This document shows, piece by piece, positions 8,460 through 16,671 of a stretch of 64,000 nt of DNA. The DNA comes from Micrococcales bacterium UBA7469 (GTDB lineage Bacteria; Actinomycetota; Actinomycetes; Actinomycetales; Microbacteriaceae). Position 1 is the first letter of the stretch, and each line of letters starts with the position of its first letter. Location: assembly GCA_002479805.1 (NCBI GenBank), contig DLPB01000025.1:70278-134277 (forward strand), in the 5' to 3' direction. A program made the translations under genes and the position numbers. Below the pieces are notes generated by a model. That model had not been told where the DNA came from, did no database searches, and was given only the letters and a program-made list of their open reading frames with translations.

Positions 8460-9390
8460 GCTGCTTCATCACCGCCTTGAGCTGAGAGCGAATGCGACGC
8501 TTTAGGGACTCAGGCTCGATGACCTCGATATCCGAGCCGAATTCCAGAAGATCCTCTGCCAAAAGCGCCTCATCCATGAAATTCAATTTGGCTAGTCCGG
8601 AATCATCCGGCTTGAGCGCTAGCTGGGCCTCGGTATCGAACGCGACCTTGATGATTGCCAAATTTCCCCGCACAAAATCGTTCAGTTCCTGCTCGACCTG
8701 CTGCAGCTCTTGGTTACTAAGGCGTTTTGCCCCGGCATCAATAATTGAAAGTTCAGAGATGATGCGTCGCAATAGGAAATTCTTAGCCTGGCCCTCGTGA
8801 ATTGCCAAGAGCACCCACTGACCTTCAATCTGCCGAAGAGTTTGCGGTGACACGATGCGGTCCGAGAGTGAGCCATCGGGCTTTTGATATCGAAATGCCA
8901 CCTGAACGCCGTCTTCAATGGCCTTTGCAAGCGGCGCAAAAGCGGCATGACGAATTAGAAGCCGAGGTGTGAAGGGCGTCAGGTCAGTATTGCTGGCAAC
9001 CAATCCCAGCGACTTCAATTTGGTGAGTCCGGACTGTGCACTTCCTTCGAGTAGCTGATTGTTCCATGCCTTGGCCGCAAGCTCCAAAAGCTGCATCTTG
9101 GCGCTATCCAGCTTGAGATCCTTGGGCCACTGGAAAGACTCCTTAGCGATTCGATAGCGAGCATTCTCGCCATCTTCGAAGCCAAAGTTATTGATCACCT
9201 CAAGCTGAATGCCCGCTTCTTTTAGGGACTTTTTATCGCGCTCGAATAGACGGTCCAGGGCCTCTTGGCTCTTTGAGTCCTGGTATCCAGGCACGGCGCG
9301 ATAGATGTCTTGCTTGCTCAGCCCCTTGATTTCGGTGCTGAGCAGGTAGCAGGTGAGCGTAAAGAGGCGCTCTGCGGGAGATTGCTTCAT
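8452..9390 (-). CDS. pafB: WYL-domain transcriptional regulator PafB
   Basis: About 312 residues. It has a winged-helix N-terminus (AERLFTLTCYLLSTEIKGLSKQDIYRAV), a central linker, a WYL core (VQVAFRYQKPDGSLSDRIVSPQTLRQIEGQWVLLA pattern), and a C-terminal extension. It is the partner of PafC in the DNA-damage activator. I prefer ATG 9390 over the immediately preceding GTG, because the GGGGG Shine-Dalgarno sequence is better spaced for it. The gene follows the FKBP lipoprotein gene, as in many Actinobacteria. The DEDDh exonuclease promoter at 17553-17575 looks like one of its targets. Confidence 0.88.
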   Translation of the reverse strand: MKQSPAERLFTLTCYLLSTEIKGLSKQDIYRAVPGYQDSKSQEALDRLFERDKKSLKEAGIQLEVINNFGFEDGENARYRIAKESFQWPKDLKLDSAKMQLLELAAKAWNNQLLEGSAQSGLTKLKSLGLVASNTDLTPFTPRLLIRHAAFAPLAKAIEDGVQVAFRYQKPDGSLSDRIVSPQTLRQIEGQWVLLAIHEGQAKNFLLRRIISELSIIDAGAKRLSNQELQQVEQELNDFVRGNLAIIKVAFDTEAQLALKPDDSGLAKLNFMDEALLAEDLLEFGSDIEVIEPESLKRRIRSQLKAVMKQHA

Positions 9391-9408
9391 CACAAACCCC
9401 CGTTTCTT

Positions 9409-10380
9409 TTATTCCTTGCCCAATACGTCAATAACAAAGATAAGGGTTGAGCCGGCTGGAATCGAGCCCTGTGCCTGGTCACCGTATCCCAATTCTGGGG
9501 GAATCACCGCTACCACCTGGGAGCCGACCTTGACGCCCTCGAGTGACTGCACAAAGCCCTGAATCACACTTTCGGCCGAAACCTGGAATGAAGCAGGTGC
9601 CAAGGTTTCCCATGAGCTGTCGAACTGCTCACCCTCCCAGGTCCAACCTGAGTAGTGAACCACTACGGTGTCGCCGATGGCGATCTCTTCTCCGGCACCT
9701 TCAATTAGAACGCTGCGCTTGAATTCACTTGGTGCATCGCCGACCGGAATCTGGATGCCAGGCTGGCCATTAGGGGCCAAAATCACGGTTGGAAGACCGG
9801 CTTCTGGGGACTTTGCTTCACCGCTAGCGCGCTGCAGATATGCATCGACAACGTCGAAAATAAAAATGATGGCATCATTCGCACCGATGCCTAGGCTCTC
9901 AACGCCCTGGCTTTGATGTGCGTTTTCAGCATCGAGCAGCACCGCAACGCGCGATCCAACCTCAACACCGGTAAGTGCGTTGCAGAAGTTTGGCAAGCTG
10001 CCAACCAGAAGGTCCTGGATGATGTAGTTCTCGGTACCAAATTCACTGCCCTGGAACTGCTCCCCAGTGGTGCCGTTGTAGCCGGTGAAATGCAGTGCTA
10101 CGCGCTGGTTACCGACAATTTTTCCGCCGGTTCCGGCGCTGATTACCTTGGTCTCAATGCCAGTTCCGGTGATTGGAGTTGGGAAGGTTGCGGTCGGCTC
10201 CTCGCCAAATGCACCCTCGACGTTGATCTGCTCAACGGCGTCGCCACCACGGTAGGTCTCGCACGCTGGCTCACTGCCAGCGCTCATTGCAGCGTAGGAG
10301 CCGGGCTCTGCGGCAGGAGCTGCGGAGCAGCCGGCCAGCAGAAGAAGCGGAATGAGTGCAAGCGGGGTGAATTTACGCAA
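9409..10380 (-). CDS. FKBP-type peptidyl-prolyl isomerase lipoprotein, two FKBP domains
   Basis: 323 residues with a lipoprotein signal peptide (hydrophobic core, lipobox LLAGC with Cys18), so it is exported and lipid-anchored. Two FKBP-like domains follow. The N-terminal one (about residues 75-175) is degenerate. The C-terminal one (about 215-322) is canonical, with VVVHYSGWTWEGEQFDSSW, VIQGF and PPELGYGDQ. The role is proline isomerisation or chaperoning outside the membrane. The start is TTG after an A/G-rich ribosome-binding stretch. In genomes with pupylation, an FKBP gene sits between pafA and pafB. Here its upstream neighbour is trmI. Confidence 0.9.
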   Translation of the reverse strand: MRKFTPLALIPLLLLAGCSAAPAAEPGSYAAMSAGSEPACETYRGGDAVEQINVEGAFGEEPTATFPTPITGTGIETKVISAGTGGKIVGNQRVALHFTGYNGTTGEQFQGSEFGTENYIIQDLLVGSLPNFCNALTGVEVGSRVAVLLDAENAHQSQGVESLGIGANDAIIFIFDVVDAYLQRASGEAKSPEAGLPTVILAPNGQPGIQIPVGDAPSEFKRSVLIEGAGEEIAIGDTVVVHYSGWTWEGEQFDSSWETLAPASFQVSAESVIQGFVQSLEGVKVGSQVVAVIPPELGYGDQAQGSIPAGSTLIFVIDVLGKE

Positions 10381-10403
10381 TTGGATTCTTTCTTTCAGCA
10401 GCT

Positions 10404-11363
10404 CTAATTGTCCCGCAGGTTAGCTTCGTTAGTTACTTTGCGGACCGTTTTTCTAAGTTTTTTCTCACTGATTGGTCTTTGCCCAATGGCATCCGGAAGC
10501 CAAATCTCGAAATCTTCGTCGGTGTATTCAGTCTTGGAGGCACGCTTTGCCTTGAACTGAGGGAGCACCGTGCCCGGTGCAAGTCTGCGCGCAGATAGTA
10601 GGAAACCAGTGTGTCCGATCATTCGGTGGTCTGGCCTGACCGCAAGGCCCTCGACGTGCCAACCGCGAACGATTGACTCCCAGGCAACCGGGGCGGTGAA
10701 TTCACCCTGGTCCTTAATCGCCTCAATGGTTCTGGAAAGCTGAGTCACCGTCGCTACGTAGCAAATTAGCAAACCGCCTGGCTTTAGAGCGGCCGCGACC
10801 TCACCGATGCACTCCCAAGGCGCCAGCATGTCCAACACGGCTCGGTCCGCGGTGTGCGGGGTAATCACCTCAGGCAACTTCTCCTGCAGGTCACCGATGG
10901 TTACAGTCCAGTTTTTGGGCGCGCCACCGAGGTGATTTTTGACATTCGCCTGAGCAATCTGGGCAAACTCATCGCGGCGCTCAAAGGAATAGAGCTTGCC
11001 CTCTTGACCAATTGAGCGTAGTAGGTAACTGGAGAGTGCCCCAGAGCCCACTCCAGCTTCGATCACGGTCGCACCGGGGAAGATATCGCCCTCAACGATG
11101 ATCTGGCCGGCATCCTTTGGGTAAACAATGGCAGCGCCGCGTGGCATCGAGAGCACATAGTCTGTCAATAGAGGCTTCAGAGCCAAATATTCGACTCCAC
11201 TTTGGTTGCTCACTACCGAACCATCTGGCAAACCGATGATGTCATCGTGCATAAGATCACCCTTGTGGGTGCCAAAGCGTGCGCCCGCTACCAGGGTGAT
11301 GGTGTTGAGTCGACCCTTTGGGCCGGTCAGTTGGACGCGGTCCCCCGCTTGAAAAACACTCAC
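10404..11363 (-). CDS. trmI: tRNA (adenine-58-N1)-methyltransferase TrmI
   Basis: 319 residues. The N-terminal RNA-binding beta domain contains GTHKGDLMHDDIIGLPDGSVV. It is followed by a Rossmann SAM-methyltransferase with motif I VIEAGVGSGALSSYLL and motif IV DRAVLDMLAPWE. The family makes m1A58 in the T-loop of tRNAs. The start overlaps the end of the HAD hydrolase by four bases (ATGA). In proteasome-bearing Actinobacteria trmI lies upstream of mpa-dop-pup-prcBA-pafA. Here the FKBP gene follows after only 23 bases. Confidence 0.93.
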   Translation of the reverse strand: MSVFQAGDRVQLTGPKGRLNTITLVAGARFGTHKGDLMHDDIIGLPDGSVVSNQSGVEYLALKPLLTDYVLSMPRGAAIVYPKDAGQIIVEGDIFPGATVIEAGVGSGALSSYLLRSIGQEGKLYSFERRDEFAQIAQANVKNHLGGAPKNWTVTIGDLQEKLPEVITPHTADRAVLDMLAPWECIGEVAAALKPGGLLICYVATVTQLSRTIEAIKDQGEFTAPVAWESIVRGWHVEGLAVRPDHRMIGHTGFLLSARRLAPGTVLPQFKAKRASKTEYTDEDFEIWLPDAIGQRPISEKKLRKTVRKVTNEANLRDN

Positions 11364-12019
11364 TTCAGACCTCGCAGTGCCTCTAGGTTCATTTCGGTCA
11401 AACTATTGCGAATTACGCGGGTTCCAGTTGCCTCCAGCGGCATAAGGTTCACGATGCCAAGCGGAAGGCAGCCGGCAGCTTCGGCGGATTTCAAACCGGT
11501 CACCGAATCCTCGATGGCAATGCACTCATGAGCCTGGAGACCTAAAAGCTCAGCGGCTTTTTGGTAGGGCTCCGGGTGGGGTTTGCCGAAAGTCACATCG
11601 TCACCCGCGACCACAACCTCAAAGGCTTGAAACGGTATCGCCTCAACCACCGCAAGCGCCATTCTTCGCATTGACATTGTCACCAGTGCCGTCTTAATTC
11701 CAGCCTGCTTGAGTTCCATTAGCAGCTCGAGCGCTCCTGGGCGCCACGGCAGCGAAAGCTGCAATTTGGCAATCACGGAGTCGGTTAGCCGGTCGATAAT
11801 CTGCTGCGGGGTGAGGTCTTTGATATCTAGGCGATCCTTGAGGATTGCCGAGGAGTCGTAGAGCGACTTACCGATTAGCTCGTGACCGTGCTCCTGAGTC
11901 CAAACCTTGCCGTAATCCTGAGCCAGCGCGGATTCGCTCAGTAACCAATAGGGCTCTGAATCAACTAGCGTGCCATCCATATCCCACAGCACGGCTTTGG
12001 GGAAGGTCAATGTGGACAT
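11360..12019 (-). CDS. HAD-superfamily hydrolase, beta-phosphoglucomutase-like
   Basis: 219 residues with motif I VLWDMDGTLVDSE (nucleophile Asp, then general acid Asp), a helical cap, motif II VTMS, and the motif III/IV block KPHPEPYQKAAELLG with IAIEDSVTGLKSAEAAGC. This is the phosphatase/phosphoglucomutase-like subgroup acting on small phosphorylated metabolites. The substrate cannot be told from sequence. It is translationally coupled to trmI by a four-base overlap. A TAGACT -10 eight bases before the ATG suggests it is the first gene of a long minus-strand operon. Confidence 0.88.
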   Translation of the reverse strand: MSTLTFPKAVLWDMDGTLVDSEPYWLLSESALAQDYGKVWTQEHGHELIGKSLYDSSAILKDRLDIKDLTPQQIIDRLTDSVIAKLQLSLPWRPGALELLMELKQAGIKTALVTMSMRRMALAVVEAIPFQAFEVVVAGDDVTFGKPHPEPYQKAAELLGLQAHECIAIEDSVTGLKSAEAAGCLPLGIVNLMPLEATGTRVIRNSLTEMNLEALRGLK

Positions 12020-12027
12020 TGGCCTAA

Positions 12028-12033
12028 AGTCTA
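12028..12033 (-). promoter_or_regulatory. Probable -10 element (TAGACT) of the HAD-trmI-FKBP-pafBC-tat operon
   Basis: TAGACT on the minus strand, eight bases before the ATG at 12019, with no Shine-Dalgarno sequence. The same hexamer precedes the sirtuin, hydrolase and ctaB genes. The transcript would start at or within a few bases of the start codon. No clear -35. Confidence 0.45.
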
Positions 12034-12078
12034 GTTGTGCTCTGAATTAGAGTTTGTAATTATCAAAAAAGGAGCGGC

Positions 12079-12927
12079 TTGCTTACTGGTCGAGTGTTAC
12101 TGATTGCCTTCGAGGGCTGGAATGATGCCACCGAAGGCGCCTCTGGAGCGCTGAAGGCAATCGCGCAGCAGATTGGTGCCCAAACTCTGGAGGCAGTGGA
12201 CCCAGAGGACTACTACGACTTCCAGTTTTCAAGGCCAATGGTCGAGGTGGATGAAGCCGGTAATCGCACCATTTCTTGGCCGGGGGCCGAGTTTATGCAG
12301 GCTGATCGCGAACACATTGATCTAAACCCAGCGCTTGATCGGCTCTATCTGCTGATTGGCAGCGAGCCCTCTCGGCGCTGGCTGAGCTTTGCGGCGGAGA
12401 TTTTGGAAATGGTTCAGGACCGCGAGATCGATTCGGTAATCATGCTCGGCTCAATGCTGGCCGATGTCCCCCACACCCGCCCGATGCCAATCTTCAAATC
12501 CAGCCAAAACGAAGCGTTCCGGGCTCGCTATGACTTAGAGCCATCACGTTACGAAGGCCCGGTGGGAATCCTTTCGATTTTGGCCCAGGCCTTTGAGTCC
12601 GAGGGCATTCCAGTGCTATCTCTTTGGGGTTCGGTGCCGCACTATGTGCACAACACCAGTAACCCCAAGGCAGCGCTTGGATTTGTGGCAGAGATCACCT
12701 CTCTAATTGGAATTAGCTTCGACACCACGGAATTGGCAGATCAGGCATTCGAGTGGGAGCGTTCCATCGACGATGTTGCCGAGGGTGATGACGAGATGAC
12801 CAGTTATGTTTCCCAACTGGAGGCAAATCGAGACCAGTTGGAGAGCGAGCAGGCATCCGGCGACGCACTTGCTAGGGAATTCGAACGCTACCTAAATGAG
12901 CGCAAAGACGGAGCTGGCGAAGGCTAA
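12079..12927 (+). CDS. PAC2 family protein (proteasome-assembly-chaperone fold)
   Basis: 282 residues. LLIAFEGWNDATEGASGALK at the N-terminus and the VIMLGSMLADVPHTRPMP block place it in the PAC2 family common in Actinobacteria. The family is named for similarity to a eukaryotic proteasome-assembly chaperone; its bacterial role is unknown. The start is TTG with GGAG just upstream; no other in-frame start exists before an upstream stop. It is convergent with uppP, with a four-base overlap of stop codons. The neighbourhood (trmI, HAD, PAC2, uppP) is conserved in related Actinobacteria. Confidence 0.88.
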   Translation: MLTGRVLLIAFEGWNDATEGASGALKAIAQQIGAQTLEAVDPEDYYDFQFSRPMVEVDEAGNRTISWPGAEFMQADREHIDLNPALDRLYLLIGSEPSRRWLSFAAEILEMVQDREIDSVIMLGSMLADVPHTRPMPIFKSSQNEAFRARYDLEPSRYEGPVGILSILAQAFESEGIPVLSLWGSVPHYVHNTSNPKAALGFVAEITSLIGISFDTTELADQAFEWERSIDDVAEGDDEMTSYVSQLEANRDQLESEQASGDALAREFERYLNERKDGAGEG

Positions 12928-13751
12928 ATCAATCCGAGACCCAGCCCAGTCAGCAGCAGCGTTCCAACTCCGACGCGCCAAATCACAAACGGCATAAAAG
13001 AGCCCTTGGCCAGGTATTTCAGCAACCAGGCGATAACTGAGTAGCCAACCGCAAAGCTGACAACCGTGGCGGCGACTGTTGCCCAAAGTAGATCCTGCGG
13101 CAGGTCCTGGTAGCTCTTTAGAAACTGATAGCCACCGGCTGCCAATACCGCCGGAATCGCTAAAAGAAAGCTGTAGCGAGCCGCTGCCTCACGCGTGAAG
13201 CCCAACATCAATCCAACCGTGATGCTGCCTCCGGAGCGGGATACTCCAGGAATCAGGGCGAGCGCCTGTCCGAAGCCAAACACCAGACCTGATTTGAAAT
13301 TTAGCTCTTCAATCGTTTTTCGTTTGGGTGCGTATCTATCGGCAATTCCGAGCAAGATTCCAAAGCCGATCAGCATCAGGGCAATTACCCAAAGCTGACG
13401 CAATTGGTTTTCAATAAAGTCTTGAAATAACAGCCCCAGTGCCACAATCGGCAAGGTGCCAATGATGATTAGCCAACCGAGCTTGGACTGGCTGGATTGC
13501 TTTGAAAACGGCCGAAGACCCTCTGTGAAAAACGCCTTGAGAATTTCAATGATGGTTCGGAAAAAGTAGACCACAACCGCAAGCTCCGAGCCAATTTGAA
13601 TGGTGGCAATAAACGCCGTTAGCTGCGGCTTTGACAACTCACTGAGCCCCATCAACTCCTGCGCAATTTGCACATGGGCGCTCGACGAGATCGGCAAAAA
13701 CTCAGTTAGACCCTGAATGATTCCGAGCAGCAGGGCTTCTATTAGGCTCAT
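12924..13751 (-). CDS. uppP: Undecaprenyl-diphosphatase UppP (BacA)
   Basis: A 275-residue membrane enzyme that dephosphorylates undecaprenyl diphosphate, recycling the lipid carrier for peptidoglycan and other wall polymers. It has the two signature loops: GLTEFLPISSSAH near residue 15 and the PGVSRSGGSITVGLMLG block near residue 170. About eight hydrophobic helices are visible. Its start overlaps the upstream 67-residue gene by four bases (ATGA), so the two are coupled. Confidence 0.95.
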   Translation of the reverse strand: MSLIEALLLGIIQGLTEFLPISSSAHVQIAQELMGLSELSKPQLTAFIATIQIGSELAVVVYFFRTIIEILKAFFTEGLRPFSKQSSQSKLGWLIIIGTLPIVALGLLFQDFIENQLRQLWVIALMLIGFGILLGIADRYAPKRKTIEELNFKSGLVFGFGQALALIPGVSRSGGSITVGLMLGFTREAAARYSFLLAIPAVLAAGGYQFLKSYQDLPQDLLWATVAATVVSFAVGYSVIAWLLKYLAKGSFMPFVIWRVGVGTLLLTGLGLGLI

Positions 13752-13951
13752 TCATCCTCGGCAACGATTGGAAGATACTCTCCGTAGACAGATTCCAAAA
13801 CGTCTTCGTATTTTTCAAAACTTTGGGCAACTTGATCGTATGCCTCTTGAATTTCTTGGTCCGAACCAGGTCGTTTGCTAGCACAGGTGTCTAAATGACG
13901 CTCCAGTGCTGCGATTAGTTGCCTCAGTGCCAGTGCTGGTTCTTCATGCAT
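13748..13951 (-). CDS. 67-residue acidic helical protein of unknown function
   Basis: The predicted product has two helices (ALRQLIAALERHLDTC and EIQEAYDQVAQSFEKYEDVLESVYG) and an acidic tail. It is soluble, with no recognised domain. The frame is open up to 13987, but ATG 13951 is chosen. A -35/-10 pair (TTGGAT, 17 bases, TAGCGT) ends seven bases before it, and the longer start would lie inside that promoter. It is coupled to uppP by a four-base overlap, which hints at a link to wall-lipid recycling or simply a shared transcript. Confidence 0.7.
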   Translation of the reverse strand: MHEEPALALRQLIAALERHLDTCASKRPGSDQEIQEAYDQVAQSFEKYEDVLESVYGEYLPIVAEDE

Positions 13952-13958
13952 GTTTCCA

Positions 13959-13987
13959 ACGCTAGTGCTGAAAGAGCGATTATCCAA
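13959..13987 (-). promoter_or_regulatory. Housekeeping-type promoter for the 67-aa gene and uppP
   Basis: Minus strand: TTGGAT (13987-13982), exactly 17 bases, then TAGCGT (13964-13959), then seven bases to ATG 13951. This is the best-formed -35/-10 promoter I found in the window, and its position again implies a leaderless transcript. Confidence 0.6.
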
Positions 13988-14021
13988 GAACCCCGCGATG
14001 GATTGCTTGGCAACTTCGTGC

Positions 14022-14027
14022 TAGATT
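14022..14027 (+). promoter_or_regulatory. Extended -10 (TGC-TAGATT) for tRNA-Leu(GAG)
   Basis: TAGATT preceded by TGC, an extended -10, lies 31 bases before the mature tRNA 5' end. That leaves room for a short precursor leader. The -35 is weak. Confidence 0.35.
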
Positions 14028-14058
14028 ATTGGCTTGCTCGGCCTCGGCTGGGTGCATT

Positions 14059-14141
14059 GTCCGGGTGGCGGAATGGCAGACGCGCTAGCTTGAGGTGCTA
14101 GTCTCCGATAGGAGGTAGGGGTTCAAGTCCCCTTTCGGACA
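14059..14141 (+). tRNA. tRNA-Leu, anticodon GAG
   Basis: An 83-base type II tRNA with a long variable arm. The acceptor stem pairs GTCCGGG with TTCGGAC (two G-T pairs). The D-arm begins TGGCGGAATGGCAGAC, as in other leucine tRNAs. The anticodon arm is CTAGC-TTGAGGT-GCTAG with anticodon GAG (reads CUC/CUU), and the T-arm contains GGTTCAAGTCC. The discriminator is A at 14141, as expected for Leu. CCA is not encoded (CAA follows). A T-rich tract immediately downstream (GTTTTTGTTT) may end transcription. Confidence 0.95.
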
Positions 14142-14195
14142 CAATGTTTTTGTTTGGGTTTACCGGTTTCTAAATTCTGCGAGAAGCATCGACCC

Positions 14196-14201
14196 TAGAC
14201 T
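14196..14201 (+). promoter_or_regulatory. Probable -10 element (TAGACT) of the sirtuin gene
   Basis: TAGACT six bases before ATG 14208 and no Shine-Dalgarno sequence, so the transcript is probably leaderless. It lies 54 bases beyond the tRNA end. Confidence 0.45.
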
Positions 14202-14207
14202 TATCAA

Positions 14208-15041
14208 ATGCCCTCCGAACCGCTGTCTTCCGCCATGGAATACGGCCTCGAGCACGCTCGAAATCTTTTGGCGGGCAAGCAAATTTTGACCCTTACCGGC
14301 GCAGGAATCTCCACCGACAGTGGCATCCCGGACTATCGAGGTGCTGGGCGAGTGCCAAGGCACCCACTTACTTTCGACGACTTCATGGGATCCAAGCAAA
14401 ACCAAGCTCGCTACTGGGCAAGGTCCTATGTCGGTTGGAGCAGAGTAGAGCGCGCTCAGCCAAACCCCGGTCACCAAGCACTTGCTGCCGCAGAGGCGGC
14501 GGGTCGGGTCTTTTCCATAATCACTCAAAACGTAGACGGCCTGCACCAAAAGGCCGGATCTAAGAAGGTTTTAGAGCTTCACGGTCGGCTCGATCGCGTG
14601 CTCTGCACCGGTTGCGGTGACATTCTCTCTAGACCTGAGCTTGATGCGCGCATCGCAAGCCTCAACCCCGAGGTAAATCGTTTTCAAGACGTTGAGTTCA
14701 CTCCGGATGGTGATGCCGAGGTCGAAGTGGGAAAGAACTTCAGAGTGCCCGATTGTGGCTTCTGCGGAGCGCATTACAAGCCCGACGTTGTGTTCTTTGG
14801 CGAACAGGTGCCTCTTACGCGGGTGGAGACTGCGGAGCAGTTGATTGGCCAGGCTGAGGGGCTGCTGGTTGCTGGAACTTCCCTAACTGTCAATTCCGGA
14901 TTACGGCTTGTAAAGCGAGCTCAGAAGCGCGGTATTCCCATTGTGATTGTGAACCAAGGAGACACCAAGGCAGACCTGATTGCCAATGTGAAACTCTCCG
15001 CCTCAACTTCTAACCTGCTTGGAGCAATCCTCAATGACTAA
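14208..15041 (+). CDS. NAD-dependent protein deacetylase, Sir2 family
   Basis: A 277-residue sirtuin that removes acyl groups from lysines using NAD+. It has the NAD-binding GAGIST (residues 31-36), TQNVDGLH (106-113), catalytic His125 in LELHG, four zinc ligands Cys133, Cys136, Cys183 and Cys186, and GTSLTVNSG near the C-terminus. Length and zinc site fit the bacterial class II-like enzymes. The likely targets are acetyl-CoA synthetase and other metabolic enzymes, by family analogy only. Its last eight bases overlap the following histidine phosphatase gene. Confidence 0.92.
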   Translation: MPSEPLSSAMEYGLEHARNLLAGKQILTLTGAGISTDSGIPDYRGAGRVPRHPLTFDDFMGSKQNQARYWARSYVGWSRVERAQPNPGHQALAAAEAAGRVFSIITQNVDGLHQKAGSKKVLELHGRLDRVLCTGCGDILSRPELDARIASLNPEVNRFQDVEFTPDGDAEVEVGKNFRVPDCGFCGAHYKPDVVFFGEQVPLTRVETAEQLIGQAEGLLVAGTSLTVNSGLRLVKRAQKRGIPIVIVNQGDTKADLIANVKLSASTSNLLGAILND

Positions 15042-15621
15042 TAGCACTCTTGGACTTCTGCGTCACGGCCAAACCGATTGGAATATTGACCTGAGACTTC
15101 AGGGCACAGCGGACATTGCTATGAATCAGGTTGGCATTGCGCAGATTGAGCACGCCGCCAAACACCTCGACCACGGCTGGGATGTGGTGCTGTGTTCGCC
15201 ACTTGGCAGAGCCCGGCAGAGTGCTGAGATTGTGGCCAAGCAAATTGGTATCGACCAGATTCAAATCGAGCCACTGCTGTTGGAGCGCGCTTTTGGCATT
15301 GGTGAAGGTTTGACCTATGCCGAATGGGGTGAGAAGTTTGCCAAGCTGGATGACATTCCCGGTGCCGAATCTAAATCCAGTGTCGAGCAAAGAGCCCGGG
15401 AGCTACTTGGTCACATCAAGAAAACCTATGCGGGCTCAAAGGTGCTTGCCGTGTCCCATGGTGCGTTGATTAGGTTTGTGCTCAGTGAAGTTACCGCCGG
15501 GCAGATCCCGCCGGCCGGAGAGCGATTGCAGAATGCCTCGCTGCACATCCTGCACCATCGCGAGGACTGGCAACTTGAGGCCTGGCGACCCGAGCCGCTG
15601 GGCTCAAACTCGATTCAGTAG
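15034..15621 (+). CDS. Histidine phosphatase family (phosphoglycerate-mutase-like) protein
   Basis: 195 residues with the phosphohistidine motif LLRHGQTDWN (His11), the second catalytic VSHGALIRFVL, and PLGRARQSAEI between them. Members remove phosphate from small molecules such as sugar phosphates or nucleotides; the substrate is not evident. ATG 15034 is preferred over TTG 15019, because the GGAG Shine-Dalgarno sequence lies inside the longer version. It overlaps the sirtuin gene by eight bases and is convergent with the glycosyltransferase (18-base overlap). Confidence 0.88.
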   Translation: MTNSTLGLLRHGQTDWNIDLRLQGTADIAMNQVGIAQIEHAAKHLDHGWDVVLCSPLGRARQSAEIVAKQIGIDQIQIEPLLLERAFGIGEGLTYAEWGEKFAKLDDIPGAESKSSVEQRARELLGHIKKTYAGSKVLAVSHGALIRFVLSEVTAGQIPPAGERLQNASLHILHHREDWQLEAWRPEPLGSNSIQ

Positions 15622-16671
15622 CTCGAAAAGCTTCTTTGCTGAGGTCTCCCAGGAGAACTTTGCTGCTTGAACCTTTGATTTTCCAGATACTGTCAGCCAG
15701 CTCTGACTCTCCCCCAGGGCCTCGATCTGCCGCGCAAATGTCTTGGGGTCTGAAGGATTAAAAAACATTGCCGCATCGCCGCCGACTTCGTGGAAGATTT
15801 CCAAGTTTGACACCACGGCAGGGGTTCCGCGCTCCATAGCCTCGATTACTGGAATGCCAAAACCCTCATCGCTGGATGCGGTCACCAGCGCTTGGGCGCG
15901 CAGCAACCACTGGTGGTATTCATCCTCCGAAACACCGTTCTCAAACTGCACGTTAGCCCCGATTTGATTTGCCAGCGCGGTCAGCTCGGTTTTTCGCTGA
16001 TCTGAAATTCGGGAGAGGCAAACCAAGGTGTGCTGAGGAAGATATGCCATGCCCCGGACTAGCGCCTCAACGTTCTTATAGCCAATGAAGCTCCCCATGT
16101 AGACCAGATACCTGGCGCTGGAGTTATCTCGCTCCGGGACTGTTTGGGGCCGATCCGCAGCGTTGTAGACGACATCAATGGGTCGGTTGGTTAGGCGATG
16201 CTTCATCATTTGCTTCTTGGTGGTCTCGGATACCGTCACAACCGAGTCAGCGCCATTAAGAACCATTCGCTGAGGGATGAAGCTCAGGTGATACAACCAC
16301 CAGATCAGCCTCACCAAAGCATTGAATTCCCGCGGTGGAGTGCGGTGGCGATAATAGATCAAATCATGCAGTGTGAGCACTAATTTAAACTTTCGGCCAA
16401 AGCCTGATGTGGTTTGCATGGGGCTAAACAGCACATCGATGCCATGCGAATTCAATTGCAAGGCTGTCAAGATTTCTAGGGCTGACGTTGGCTTTCTCGC
16501 CCAAATGATGTCGGTATTGTCGGGAAGTTTCTCGGCAACCTTAGGGTCACACACCACTACCTTTAGCCTGGTCAACTTGGCGAGTTCAGAGATCAAACCC
16601 AGGCTAAACCGAGAAATACCATCGGGATGATTCGGTTTTATGAATCGGCCATCAAAAGCCAGCTGCTTCAA
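15604..16671 (-). CDS. GT4-family glycosyltransferase
   Basis: 355 residues with a GT-B fold. The N-terminal domain includes KLVLTLHDLIYYRHR. The C-terminal domain has YLVYMGSFIGYKNVEALVRG and the donor-binding EGFGIPVIEAME (E-x7-E) motif. It is a retaining, nucleotide-sugar-dependent enzyme, similar to actinobacterial mannosyl- or glucosyltransferases of envelope glycans. The acceptor is unknown, and no polysaccharide cluster surrounds it. It is coupled to the upstream hydrolase gene by a four-base ATGA overlap. Confidence 0.87.
   Translation of the reverse strand: MKQLAFDGRFIKPNHPDGISRFSLGLISELAKLTRLKVVVCDPKVAEKLPDNTDIIWARKPTSALEILTALQLNSHGIDVLFSPMQTTSGFGRKFKLVLTLHDLIYYRHRTPPREFNALVRLIWWLYHLSFIPQRMVLNGADSVVTVSETTKKQMMKHRLTNRPIDVVYNAADRPQTVPERDNSSARYLVYMGSFIGYKNVEALVRGMAYLPQHTLVCLSRISDQRKTELTALANQIGANVQFENGVSEDEYHQWLLRAQALVTASSDEGFGIPVIEAMERGTPAVVSNLEIFHEVGGDAAMFFNPSDPKTFARQIEALGESQSWLTVSGKSKVQAAKFSWETSAKKLFELLNRV

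Noticed and set aside
9394..9420. GGAAT...GTT before pafB as another SigR-like promoter
   Set aside because: The spacing is 13 bases, far from 17-19, and the site is inside or next to the FKBP stop region.
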